Shown one piece after another: positions 1-11,186 of a DNA stretch of 64,000 bases. The position numbers were made by a program, and so were the translations under genes. The DNA comes from Gigaspora margarita. Lineage: Eukaryota > Glomeromycota > Glomeromycetes > Diversisporales > Gigasporaceae. The stretch covers positions 753,329 to 817,328 of the forward strand of contig WTPW01000061.1 of NCBI GenBank assembly GCA_009809945.1. Reading direction: 5' to 3'. Numbering within the stretch: position 1 is the stretch's first letter; each line of letters starts with the position of its first letter. The notes beneath the pieces were generated by a model. That model saw only the letters and a program-made list of their open reading frames with translations. It ran no database searches and was not told where the DNA came from.

Positions 1-727
1 AAATATTTAAATGGTAATGAACTATTATTGGATTCCTTATTCATATCTGTGATAATTATTCAATAAACAAGAAAGCAATATTATCCTGATTATAAATATT
101 AGAATAGAATTTTCCTCAAAAATTCTTACCTGATTTTGATATCAGGGTAATCTGATCCTGTCTTATTTTTTACTTTAAATAATAGAAATCTAAACTTAGA
201 TTGTCAATGTTTACTCTTAAATTGATTGCCAAAAATAAATTGCTAATCTTAAATAAGCAAAATATCATGCATTAATGTGTTAATATTAAAAAGAATAGAT
301 CAGTTAAATTCTCTATGCCATACTAATAATTTTTGCCAAATAGCTTATTCATCTGTCAGATAATGTGATTTTTCTTTTTTTGAAGTGTATTTAAGGAAAA
401 TATTATAAATTAAAGTTAGTATCATTCTAAATTTAAAATTTGGATAAATAATATAGATTGAATTGGTCCTCTGAGCTCTGAGTCAAATTTGGATATTAGT
501 TGTTTGCTGATCGATCTTGCTTTTGCTTGTTTTGTAAAATCAATTAGATTTCCCAATATGGTAGTAACTATCTATTAATCATACTAATATTTTGATTATC
601 AGTGCATGAGATATTGGTATAAACTTGGTTGTTTCATTTATTAGATGTGGTATGCTTTTGCTTCTTTTTGGTTATTACACTTTTTGTTTTAAAATTAAAA
701 TTGAATTTACCTAAATATGATTGAAAA
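1..727. other. AT-rich sequence, no gene seen
   Basis: No open frame with a recognisable motif on either strand. Homopolymer T/A runs are frequent. It runs into the tandem duplication that starts near 731. Confidence 0.6.
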
Positions 728-730
728 GGG

Positions 731-1190
731 GGTAATTTATAATCAGAACAAACCCTTTCTTTTTGGATTGTTTGAATTGCAATGCTATTATTTACCTTGT
801 TCATTTTTTTTTACATAAGCTAGTTTATTTTGCTAAAAAAATGTATACTAGCAGATGATCTAACTAACTTGTTATATTGTTTTGTGATTATTAATTCTAT
901 GATTTTAAATTCATTATTTGATTGATTATTTCTATGCTATTGGAATTGTGTTTTAGAGGAAGGAGTAATTTGTAATCTAAACAAACCTCTCTTTTTGGAT
1001 TGTTTGAATTGTGATGTTATTATTTAATCTGTATTTATTTTTTATGTAAGCTAGTTTATTTTGCTAAAAAAAAGTATGCTAGCAGATAATCTAACTAACT
1101 TGTTATATTGTCTTGTGATTATTAATTCTATGATTTGTATATTCTTTATGTGATTGATTATTTTTGTACTATTTACTTTGTTTTGTAGAT
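731..1190. repeat. Tandem duplication, about 232-bp period, two copies
   Basis: The block from 731 is repeated from about 963. Shared landmarks include CTTTTTGGATTGTTTGAATT, AAGCTAGTTTATTTTGCTAA and CTAACTAACTTGTTATATTG, in the same order. The copies differ by scattered substitutions and small indels, so the duplication is old. No coding content seen. Confidence 0.75.
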
Positions 1191-1287
1191 GGTATTGTGT
1201 ATTTTTATTGCAGTATGAAAACAATGTCCAGTTATTTTATTTGTAAACATGCTCTTGTATCTGCACAAAACTATTAGATTATTAATA

Positions 1288-1460
1288 CAATCAGACCTCG
1301 ATATAATCACCAGGTTGGGAAACAAAAATTTGGTAATTATAAAAAGTTGTAACTATATAAAGGTCAAAATTTATATGTTTTATAATAGCTAGATCAAAAA
1401 ATGGTGTGATTATAACAAGGTTGTAACTATATTGAGAGTGACTATAACAAGGTCTGACTG
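1288..1460. mobile_element. 173-bp pogo/Tigger-type MITE with TA target duplication
   Basis: Imperfect terminal inverted repeats begin CAATCAGACCTCGATATAAT on the left. Read inward from the right they begin CAGTCAGACCTTGTTATAGT. TA dinucleotides lie immediately outside both ends (1286-1287, 1461-1462). A TA duplication with CAGTCAGACCT-type ends is typical of pogo/Tigger-like members of Tc1/mariner. There is no coding capacity. A decayed relative may lie near 21865-21958. Confidence 0.7.
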
Positions 1461-2397
1461 TAGTATGAATTAATGTTTTTATTTTGGGCAGAACAATGCT
1501 TTGAATTTTTATTTTTCTGAACTTATAGTGTAACTGATAACTGCTCAAAATCTATTAGGTCTGTTAATAGAGAATATTGTTAATCAAAAATCATGTATTT
1601 ACTATCAAGCATTTGAGTGATTAAAGTTTATTAATTTTTTTTTTTATAAAAATATACCTTGCTGAACTTTTTTTCATGATAAATTTGTAAAAAAATTTAA
1701 GTAAAAAAATGCTATCTCATATTGCCTTACTTGCTGTTATTATTATTGTAAAGAATAATAATTTATCCTCTTATGGTCTTGCTAAATACAAAGTCTCTGA
1801 ACAAACTTCTTGTACTATTAGATTTAAATTTTTCTTTTTAAATAATTCACCTTTCTGATTTTTTGCATTCAGTGATTTGGTATTTGTTTCAGGTAAATGT
1901 GCTGTTGAGAATTCTGAACAGTGTATAACTATTTCATATACTTGTATTATCAATAGTAATCTAAATTGTAAATTTGATCTTATTGGAGTTCCTATATGCA
2001 TTTCCTACTGTATGATTTCTGTTGTTGTTAGCAGTAACCCAAAAAGAACAGAGGACTTTATTCATTTTGGTGCTGAGTGCACTAAGTATAACTCAGTCAC
2101 AGAATCATCTAATATTAAAATGGATATAACAATTCTTTATTCCATCCAATCTACAAGATTTAAACATTTGGAATCTTTGGGGTCCATTATTAGAGTTGCA
2201 AATACCTATCTTGTATTGGGTCTTTTTAGGATTTCAGATTCTGGCAAAATAATGATAGAAGCTTCTAATATCAATTATTCAAAAACATCTTTTCAGACTT
2301 TTAACATGCCTGAAATTTCTTTCTCTCTTTTATCAACACTTGCTTGATTTTTGATATTATAGCTGATAACATTGATTCTATTACTAAAAACTCATCT

Positions 2398-2637
2398 AAA
2401 AAACCTTCATATATTGAACATAACACTATTCCTACTTCTAGTTCATCTAAAACTTTATTCTTTTTGACTGTAATTGATGTTGAGACTAATTTATCTCTTG
2501 AAAAAAAAGATTACATGAAAAAATCTTCTTATATTGAACATAATACTATCTCTACTTCTAGTTTATCTAAACCTTTTTCCTCTTTGACTGTAATTGATAT
2601 TGAAGCTAATTTGTTTCTTAAAAAAAAGATAATATTG
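2398..2637 (+). repeat. 120-bp direct duplication inside the decayed gene (40 codons x 2)
   Basis: The unit beginning AAAAAACCTTCATATATTG at 2398 is repeated at 2518. Both encode a segment starting KK(P/S)SYIEHNT and ending near TVID(V/I)E. The period is a multiple of three, so the frame is kept. The copies differ at about one base in ten. Confidence 0.75.
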
Positions 2638-2950
2638 AATTACTGTAAATTTCTATATAAAAGACCCATGTTTCTTTATACTCTACCAATATTAAAACAT
2701 AATATTAGACTCTGGGTCTAGTACATAGTAGAGTTTGTACTATTAGAAAAAAAATTTAAATAGCATGCATATTTTTTATTTATAGTGATAATCTAGATAT
2801 TTAAAAAAAAACTGCATTTGGTTATTGTAGATTTTGAGATTCACATCTGGGTCTAGTACATAGAGGGTCTGATATCTGAGGGGGTCTTGTATATGGCAGT
2901 TTACAGTAGATGCTAATAATAAGGATAGCAACAAAGAATGTAATTCTAAG

Positions 2951-4471
2951 AGGACCCGGACATCTCTAATATAGGTCATAAATGATTTGCATAAATTTGG
3001 AGGTTTTTGCTACCCCTAAAATCAAGTAAATTTGCTAAAATTCAATTAATACATATAAATTTTTAGTAATTTGCTAAAAACTAAATTAGCACATTTATTT
3101 TTATAAATCAAAATAATATATATATATTTGAGTGCTGAACAAATTTTCTTAGAGCACAAAGTTAGAATCAATTAGTAAATTTTGAGAATCATAAAATTTT
3201 TTAGTATTTTTATTAATAAAATTATATAAAATATTATAATTATCAAAATTTTACTAATTGATTCTAACATTGTGCTCTAAGAAAACTTGTTCAGCACATA
3301 AAAATACATTGTTCTGGCATATTTAATTTTATATTTCTTGAAAATTAAGAAAAGATGCTTAAATTTAGATTTTTTGATCAAAAAAATCCAAAATTAAGCA
3401 TCTTCTCTTAAATTTTCAAGAAATATAAAAGTAAATATGCCGGAATAATGTAATTTTATATGCTGAACAAGTTTTCTTAGAGCACTAAGTTTTAGTATTT
3501 TTATTAATAAAATTATATAAAATATTATAATTATCAAAATTTTACTAATTGATTCTAATATTGTGCTCTAAGAAAACTTTTTTAGCACATAAAAATACAT
3601 TACTATAGCATATTTAATTTTATATTTCTTGAAAATTTAAGAGAATATGCTTAATTTTGGATTTTTTGATCAAAAAATCCAAAATTAAGCATATTCTCTT
3701 AAATTTCCAAGAAATATAAAAGTAAATATGCCAGTATAATATATTTTTATGTGCTGAGCAAGTTTTCTTAGAGCACAATTAGAATAATGTTAGAATCAAT
3801 TAGTAAAATTTTGATAATTATAATATTTTATATAATTTTATTAATAAAAATACTAAACAATTCTATGATTCTCAAAATTTTATTAATTGATTCTAACTTT
3901 GTGCTCTAAGAAAACTTGTTTAGCACATAAAAATACATTATTCTAGTATATTTACTTTTATATTTCTTAAAAATTTAAGAGAAGGTGCTTAATTTTTGGG
4001 GTTTGATCAAAAAATCCAAAATTAAGCAACTTCTTTTAAATTTTCAAGAAATATAAAATTAAATACGCCAGAATAATGTATTTTTATGTGCTGAACAAGT
4101 TTTCTAGAGCACAATATTAGAATCAATTAGTAAAATTTTGATAATTATAATATTTTATATAATTTTATTAATTAAAATAGTAAAAAATTCTATGATTCTT
4201 AAAATTTTTAATTGATTCTAACTTTGTGCTCTAAGAAAACTTGTTCAGCACATAAAATATATTATTCTAGGTATGATTCTTGCAAAATGTAGGTAATTTG
4301 CTAAAAATAAAATATAACATGCATAAAANTGCTGTAATTTGCCAAAATGCTTTATATAACCTTTTTTAAAATTAAACTCAATTTGCTAAAACTTAAATTT
4401 GGACCTTAGACCAAATTTTCTGCAATTTGCAAAAAAAAAATATGACATATATTAGAGATGTCTGGGGTCCT
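2951..4471. mobile_element. 1521-bp non-autonomous hAT-like element with 8-bp target duplication
   Basis: The left end is AGGACCCGGACATCTCTAAT. The right end is its imperfect inverted complement, ending TCTGGGGTCCT. Perfect 8-bp direct repeats ATTCTAAG flank it at 2943-2950 and 4472-4479. Removing the element restores a continuous reading frame in the host gene, which independently confirms the ends. An 8-bp duplication is characteristic of hAT transposons (P elements also make 8 bp). There is no transposase. Most of the interior is the alternating-palindrome array at 3131-4253. The terminal AGGACCC is shared with the 308-bp element at 5512. Confidence 0.85.
3131..4253. repeat. Array of two alternating long palindromes, about 325-bp period
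   Basis: Palindrome A (about 165 bp) has arms starting GTGCTGAACAAGTTTTCTTA, then GAATCAATTAGTAAAATTTT. Palindrome B (about 160 bp) is centred on TTTTTTGATCAAAAAA, with arms reading CCAAAATTAAGCAT. The order is A-B-A-B-A-B-A: A near 3131-3298, 3460-3597, 3751-3927 and 4088-4253; B between them. The second A is shortened. The copies are diverged but remain self-complementary. There is no coding content. Confidence 0.85.
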
Positions 4472-4732
4472 ATTCTAAGCATAAATATAGTGAAAACAAA
4501 AATTTTTTGGATAAAAATGGACAGGAAGAAGATGATCAGCCTAAAAAGAGAAAAAGAGTTACAAGAATTATTAAGAAGAATAAAGAAAAAAAAGTAATGA
4601 AAGAATGAATAGACTGGTATAATTTGTTTGTTAGTTAGAGTTTGATGTTCTGTTATTGTATAATTTGAACAATTGTGTTCTCTTTTTGCTCTGTTAAGTT
4701 TATATCCAACTTAGTCATAGTTTTATGATATA

Positions 4733-4848
4733 TCGTAAATTCTCGAAATAACGCGCAGGTATGAAATTACAATTTTCTGCCCGAATTAAGCTTAATTCGG
4801 GCCAAGATTTGAAATAACGGCCATGCCTGCTATTTCGAGAATTTACGG
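4733..4848. mobile_element. 116-bp mariner-type MITE with TA target duplication
   Basis: Left end TCGTAAATTCTCGAAATA; right end, read inward, CCGTAAATTCTCGAAATA (17 of 18 match). TA flanks both ends (4731-4732, 4849-4850). The centre is a near-palindrome around CGAATTAAGCTTAATTCG. There is no coding capacity. Confidence 0.8.
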
Positions 4849-5511
4849 TACTCACTTTTTTTTTAAAAAAATTTTGATTTGTATTATTTTATTGCTTAAG
4901 TTATGCAATAAATATATGTATATATATCTGTATTAAAATATACTATATGCTCTTTATTTCATTACTATCTACCATTTAAAAAATATGTTCTAGCTTTTAT
5001 TTTGTACTGAACATTTGAATCACTCTTGCCTAATATAATACTATATAAAGTTGATTATTGTTTGTAGTACTTATTGCACTTTTTGATTTTTTTGAAATTT
5101 TTTTTTTTTTGATTTCAAAGTGCCTGCTTGGGGCATAGGATTTATTTAGTTTACACATCAGAAAATTACACTTGGATGAGAGTACAACTAGCCACACGTA
5201 CACTTTTGGTGTCTAATTTAAGTGGTCTGCCTGAAGGTTCCACACTAGATGCCATACCTGCAACCAACTACGGGAATTGCCTATTTAAACCCTCTGATCT
5301 TTAGTTCCTATTTATTTTTTTTTTGAAATTTTTTTTAGACCCTAATTGTACCAATTGTTATTTTTGACTTCTATTATTTTTATACTATTTTCATTCTTTG
5401 TTATAATACAAACTGAAAATCAACTATACATGGCCTAACATTGATCACTGAAAAATAAATTGGCCTAATCATATTAGCTTTTATAAATTTATTTTATCAT
5501 ATGGTCTATGT
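4849..5511. other. No gene seen; short less AT-rich patch
   Basis: A patch at about 5150-5300 has more balanced composition than its surroundings, but no open frame, RNA fold or family could be recognised. The rest is T-rich and unremarkable. Confidence 0.5.
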
Positions 5512-5819
5512 AGGACCCCAAATAATCTATGAGAGGTTATATTTGAGAATCATAGTAAAAATTTTTTTGGTTAGAGGTTCTACTTTGGTATATATTACCT
5601 ACATTTCAAACATTAGGTAGCAAGTTTGGTGGTATCAAATATAACAATTAAAAAACTTACCTGTTAGCATTTTTTCAAATATACTCATTTTGCCCATTAC
5701 CCATTTTCAAATATAACCTTTTTACCCAATACCTACTTTTCAAATATAACCTTTTTAAAAAAACAGCCCTCCATTAGCAATTTTTCAAATATAATATTAC
5801 ATAGATTATTTGGGGTCCT
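5512..5819. mobile_element. 308-bp hAT-type MITE with 8-bp target duplication
   Basis: The ends are AGGACCCCAAATAATCTATG and its inverted complement CATAGATTATTTGGGGTCCT. Perfect direct repeats GTCTATGT lie at 5504-5511 and 5820-5827. The interior holds three degenerate copies of a TTTTCAAATATAACC motif. There is no coding capacity. The terminal AGGACCC links it to the larger element at 2951-4471. Confidence 0.88.
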
Positions 5820-6489
5820 GTCTATGTACTATTCTATTAATCTTTGCAATATGATATTAATTATGCGATTTTGCTTTCATTTTTCTTGACTTTACTTTTT
5901 TATAAAATGCTATATTTTGATTCTATTTATTTTGTTATTTTTAGATTTATGTATATTATGTCTTGATTTTTAATTATAATAAGTAAATTATAGCAATCAA
6001 CTTTATACAATATGTATAAGATGTCAATCATGACCTGTCAAATCTGATTAATATAATTTGGTTATTGATAGATCAATATAATCTTATTATATTAAATAAC
6101 AATTAAATAATGATTGGATGTATCAATATGAAGCTATAAAAACCTCTGTTAAAATTTTAGAATTGATAGTATTTTTTACATTTTTTTTGAACTATTATTA
6201 AAAAAAATTTATTTTATTAACAAATTGCCAAAATTGCTATAGATCATATAGAAACTCAAGAAGAGACTAGAAAAAGAAAAGATCATAAATGTAAAGCAGC
6301 CAAGCATAATAACCCACAGCTTAGAAAATTAGAGAATAACAAAAATTAACAGTATATAGCTAGGCTTTGACAGGATATAAACTATGTTAAAATGTCTAAT
6401 CTCTCACAGAATAAACATCAAATAATTAGTAAAGCTATAAATAATTATCGAAGTAAAAATTTAAGCATAAATGTTCCTTAGTACACTTT

Positions 6490-9265
6490 GGAATTGGATT
6501 GTGAATTTGAGATAATGCTTGAACAACATGCTGCCTGGCCCCAACTTATAAGTTCTGAAATATCAAAAAATGCATTAGCTAAATTTTGTAATAAGATTAA
6601 CTTTGATAAGTTATGTAAATTATTATGTGCAGTTTGTTCAGGACTTCATAATTATAAAAATTATAAAAAAATTTTTGTACAAGATATTGATCTTTCTCTA
6701 TTAAAAGCACTAATTGATCTTTTTGATCTATTATTTGAAATTGACTTTAATTATAAATATTCTTATATAATGATAATAAAATGAATATTCTTCTTAATCA
6801 ATCTGGATTGGTTTATTCCTCTGAACATCAGCTTAATAATGCCCCCATAGATGTTAACAACCCTAATCAGTTGAGAATTTGTAATACTTGTTATGGTTCT
6901 TTAAAAAAACATAAGATCCCATCTTTGTTATTAGCTAATAACATGTAGATTGGTCCAATACCATTATGTCTACAAGAATTAACTGTACTAGAGAAAAGTC
7001 TTATTTCACCTGTGTATTTATGTATTAATCTTATTCAATTAATGAAAAAATCTACTCATTATAAACTTAAAAGTCATGTTATAACATTTTCTCAAAATCC
7101 TGGATCATTAACACATATATTACCTTTGCCCATATATAGACTTTCTGAATATTTAAAAGTAGTTTTTGTTGGTAAGTGTTCTCCTACTAGTAATCAATTA
7201 AAAAAAGTACTTCAAGTTCAAAAAAGCAAAATAATAGTTGCACTTCAATGGCTTTTTGAATATAATAGACTATTCAAAAATAATTTTATAATTGATAAAA
7301 ATGCTTTAAATATTCTGCCTGAAGGAGACATTCCTGAACCCCTACTTATAACTACTACAGTTGTGAATATTGATTCTTGTGAAACAGAGCATTATACAGG
7401 CTATGCTTCATATGACTTCTTAGATTCTGATAGTGAAAGTAATGATGATACATCTAATAGTAATCAAAATTTAAAAAACTTTATTAATAATAATTTTATT
7501 GATAGTACTTGTGAACTTAGACTATCTGGAATATTGCATGTTGATGATTTGCCAATTCTAAAAGGCAACTTACTTTATTTTCTTTTCAAAAGCTAGTGAA
7601 TAAATCTGACTTAAAAACAACTTTAGAACAAAATAATGTACCAGAAAACTTATTTGAATATTCACTTATAATTTGTATGCCTCATAGTAATGTTCCTATA
7701 AATGAATACAAAGATTCATCTCTTTTACCTACTGGATTTTCTGTTCTTTATCCATATAGAGTCAGAGGCCATGAAGGTAGAAAAACACATGTATCATTCA
7801 AAAAATATGCTAATTACTTAATGTGTTATTGGGACCCCAGGTTTAGACAACACAGATCATTTTCTTTTGTTTTTTTTTGATGTTTTACAACATCAAGAAG
7901 TATTAGCAGAATCTTATAATCTAACTAGAAATAAAACTTCAAATGGTCAGCACAATTGATATCTACATTAAAACAACAAAACATAAAGCTAGCTATTGAA
8001 CAAGAATAAAATAAGCAAAAAATAACAAACTCAGCTATTAATGAGCTTCTCAGAAATGTAAAAACTGCTAGTTCTAAACTAATGGCCTCTCATCATTCAT
8101 GTGCACATATGCGCAATGAAATTCATACTATTATTATACATGATGGTACACCTGCTCTGTTAATTACTATTAATTCTGCTAATCTTCATAGTTCTATTTT
8201 TATGATATATGCAGAAAATGAAATAGATCTTGAAAAGCTTACTTCAGAAAATTTTCCAAAAGCTATTGAAAAACCTTGTCTGCTCATTTTGATCCTTTTA
8301 CTGTTACAATATATTGTGAAATAGTTATAACAACTAATTATAGAATCTTTATTTGGTTATAATAAAGAAAATGGTAGTATTTTTAGTATTATAAAAAAAC
8401 TATTATAGGGTTGTTGAATATCAAGATCATAGTGCACTCTATTGTTACCAGTGTTTAAAATTCAAATTTGATTTTATGTTCTCAAAAAAACATTTTTTAA
8501 AATTTTAATGTTCTCAAAAATTTTTTAATGTTCTCAGTATTAGAAAATCAAAAAATTTTTTAATATTAAAAAGTTTATTAAATGTTCTCAAATAGAGAAC
8601 ATTTTCCAACAATTCATGTTCATGAAAATTGTTAAATGTTCTCTGAGAACACTGAGAACATCAAATTTTAAACACTGATTGTTACTTGCTTGTTCAGTTG
8701 CATGGTGCACTTAACACAATAATTCTTCATGATAAGATTAAAAAGGATGTTGAATTCCATCAATATCTATTATGTTACATTAGTGATATTGTTTGATAAG
8801 TTCTTAGCTATCTGCTTTCTGAAGAAGAAGTTTTAATAGATGAAATGCTTAAATCAGAGTATGCTATGCCAAAAACAATAATTGAAAAAAGAATGCCCCA
8901 TCTTTTATATCTATACCTGATCCCAAGTTATCCAATTTTGAAGAAAAATTTAAACAAGATTTACTGCTATTACAAAATGTATACTTTTTTATTACTGTAG
9001 TTAGTCTTGTGCAATGCAGATTTGATTTTCCAAGAGAGTTAATAGATCCTTCTGGAATAATTTTTTTTGAACAAGGTATTATTGCTATTCAATTTGCTAA
9101 TGCCTTTATTAATAATCATAATTTTTATATAACTGTAGCTTGTATAAAAAATAATAATATTAAATTTATTGCAATTTGAAAATTAGCTTTAGCATATATT
9201 TATTATATTACTGATTATATTACTAAATCAGATCTTAGCACACATAGGACTGGAAAATCTTTATT
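6490..9265 (+). pseudogene. Decayed Helitron helicase-like protein (N-terminal part)
   Basis: Collinear fragments in several frames match the N-terminal half of fungal Helitron replication/helicase proteins. In order: a Cys-containing segment (CNTCYGSLKKHKIP) ending at a TAG where Trp is expected; a longer segment at 7012-7593 with LPLPIYRLSEYLKVVFVG; a block near 7730-7870 (GFSVLYPY, then FKKYANYLM); an HDGTPALLITINSANLH block at 8082-8320; and traces of the ISDIV, CRFDFPREL and YYITDYITKSDL motifs up to 9265. The Rep HUH core and the helicase domain are not recognisable. Many stops, frameshifts and the MITE at 8449-8677 interrupt it, so it is non-functional. The family assignment is from motif memory. 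The hairpin end of a Helitron was not located. Confidence 0.7.
8449..8677. mobile_element. 229-bp hAT-type MITE inside the Helitron relic
   Basis: The ends are CAGTGTTTAAAATT and the perfect inverted AATTTTAAACACTG. Direct repeats ATTGTTAC flank it at 8441-8448 and 8678-8685. Without the element the host reads LYCYLLVQLHG across the site, so the duplication is real. The interior repeats ATGTTCTCA and TGAGAACAT blocks in inverted order and has no coding capacity. It inserted after the Helitron, though not necessarily after it had decayed. Confidence 0.9.
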
Positions 9266-9837
9266 ATAGGTTCCCACCATAAAAAAATCAAATTATATTC
9301 TTTGCGAATCAAGGGTTTTTTATAATTAGGTGAATTAGTTTTGCGGGCACCTTTAAAAAATTAATAGTAATACGAATTATATTGGTAGAGCACCACCATG
9401 GGTACACAATATAGTATATAAATCAAAATTTATTAGTAAAATTTTTGAATAACATATTGTGTTTGCATAAATTTTAATACAGTGATAGCTAAATATTATA
9501 AACATTAAAAATTCAAGGATTACCTCTTAATGTTCTCTATTGGTATCTTTTAATTCATAAAGTAATTTAGGTAAACTTCAATATTTGCCTTGATTTTTTA
9601 TTTAGATTTTAAATTATCGCCCAACCAAACTGACACTATTAATACTTGCAGGACCACTTGAAATGGAAGTAGGGAGATAGAGCCAGTCTTTACCAAGGCG
9701 CGCGATAATGAAACAAAGGAAAGGACAATTCATTCCTTAACGTCCGCATGCCCACAGCTTCCCTAGCACTACTTCAATATATCTTATTTACCGATTTTAA
9801 TAGAAACCTGCTAAAATCACATGTCATCCCAATAAAA

Positions 9838-10440
9838 AACAATAAAAAACCTCGACCAAAGCACTGGACTAACCATAAATGACAAAAATCAAAGGTGATC
9901 AATAAAGTCAACTGATCCCGCAATAATGATCGCTTCGTCACGAGCTAAATTCATCGTTTTAGAATTAGAAAGCTTGCACAGCCACAAGTCTATCACAATG
10001 AAATTCACAAAAATCGATTTTATATGTCATTAAACAAATTTAAGCAAATCAAAATATTGATATGCTCTTTATCTAATTTAGCATTAGATCTGCTCAGTAT
10101 GCATGACTATCCATGTATTGATATGCTCTTTATCTAATTTAGCATTAGATCTGCTCAGTATGCATGACTATCCATGCAAGGCATAACATAACAGGTATAG
10201 ACGTTCGTGCCAGAATTTAGAAGATGGCACAGCCACAAGTTTATCAAAATGAATTACGCAAAAAACACTTTCATATGACATTAAACAAACGCCTAGTATG
10301 TGATGTCAATGAGCATCAAACGATCAATTTGAATACTCCATCCAATTAGATTCAAGAAATCGCACACAGATAGTTGCCTGTTAACCATACACTTCGTACT
10401 TCGTACTAAGCTCCTGGTATATTGATTAAACTTAAGCAAT
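9838..10440 (-). repeat. Dispersed repeat, copy A
   Basis: The reverse complement of this stretch matches 20950-21780 block by block: CCAGGA..AAGTACGAA, then GGCAACTATCTGTGTG, GCGTTTGTTTAATG, CTTGTGGCTGTGC, GTCTATACCTGTTATGT, and finally AGTGCTTTGGTCGAGG. No coding sequence was recognised. The element class is unknown, and the ends and any target duplication could not be fixed. Confidence 0.65.
10055..10176. repeat. Perfect 61-bp tandem duplication
   Basis: Units 10055-10115 and 10116-10176 are identical; each starts TATTGATATGCTC and ends GACTATCCATG. Perfect identity next to diverged repeats implies a recent event. It lies inside dispersed repeat copy A and is absent from copy B. Confidence 0.9.
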
Positions 10441-10516
10441 AAAAACAGCGTAGCTTTATTAATATATCTTTATAAAAAATATTCTGGATGTTAATGCTAA
10501 ATATAAAACTGGGGTC

Positions 10517-10554
10517 CCGTTCCTGGTTTTGCGCGATGACGTCGCGCAGCTACC
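10517..10554 (+). repeat. GC-rich 38-bp motif with hairpin core, copy 1
   Basis: It starts CCGTTCCTGGTTTTGCG and ends GTCGCGCAGCTACC. GCGCGA and TCGCGC can pair around a TGACG loop. Its GC content stands out strongly from the surrounding sequence. Inverted relatives lie at 17827-17864 and 34951-34986. It may be an element end; no partner end with a target duplication was found. Confidence 0.65.
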
Positions 10555-11092
10555 TTATTCTAAAATTGTTTGGAATGGAGTCGATTTCCCGAAAGCAAAA
10601 AGGTGTTTTTTTATTTTAACGCTTTAACAAGTTTTTGTCTTGATTAACAAGAAATTTTTAGTAAATTACCCGTTAGCCAATATTGTTATCCTATCCAGAT
10701 CCAAGCTCTATATAAGTGTATACGATATTTCTAGTTTTCATTGATCTAAAAACTAATATAAATGTTATTTTAGATTTTAAAATGATGTCATATATCTTTG
10801 CAAAAATGAAGATCGCCAAATTACAATCATTGCAATCACCCGAATATCAGTTACAATGAAATAATATATTTAAAGAAATGCAACTTCACAATCGTGCAAT
10901 CGGATTAGCAATTAGGTGAACTGCTTTCTATAAATTCCAAGGCCATCATTTTGTAAATCGCAAATTAATAGTACTTATAATTAAATGATTGGAATAGTGT
11001 CGATCAAAAGATAAATGTGATGAATTTAACCATTAATGGATTTTCAAATGTTGAAAATAAGACTTTTATGGATTTCGAAGATGTTTTTTTCT

Positions 11093-11100
11093 TATAAAAG
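11093..11100 (+). promoter_or_regulatory. TATA box candidate for the ML-domain gene
   Basis: TATAAAAG lies 87 bp upstream of the ATG at 11187. The spacing allows a short 5' UTR. It is a plain consensus match in AT-rich DNA, so position is the main support. Confidence 0.5.
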
Positions 11101-11186
11101 GACATCAAATATCAATAGTCATTTTTCAAAAAACATCTGAATTTAAAAAAAAAAACGACCCAAAATTCCTACCTACTTCGCAAGTC

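Larger units (their letters stand above)
1893..4608 (+). pseudogene. Decayed lineage-specific protein gene, split by a hAT-like element
   Basis: I do not recognise a function. A likely 3' splice site (TTTCAG, just before 1893) opens a frame of about 150 codons containing GKCAVENSEQ, which stops at 2347. Reading continues in another frame from 2344 to 2721 through an in-frame 40-codon duplication. A final exon-like segment, from about 2888, runs to 2950, where a 1521-bp element is inserted. If the element and one 8-bp target duplication are removed, the frame passes from NKECNSK into HKYSENK and ends at a TGA at 4606-4608, just after a lysine/arginine-rich tail (PKKRKR) that looks like a nuclear-localisation signal. 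Stops, a frameshift and the insertion make this a pseudogene. The family resemblance to repeated Rhizophagus proteins is from memory only. Upstream exons were not found. Confidence 0.5.

Noticed and set aside
2707..2862. Identical 18-bp blocks TCTGGGTCTAGTACATAG flanking 117 bp
   Set aside because: They could be target duplications of a small insertion, but the enclosed DNA has no inverted ends or poly(A); a local duplication is equally likely.
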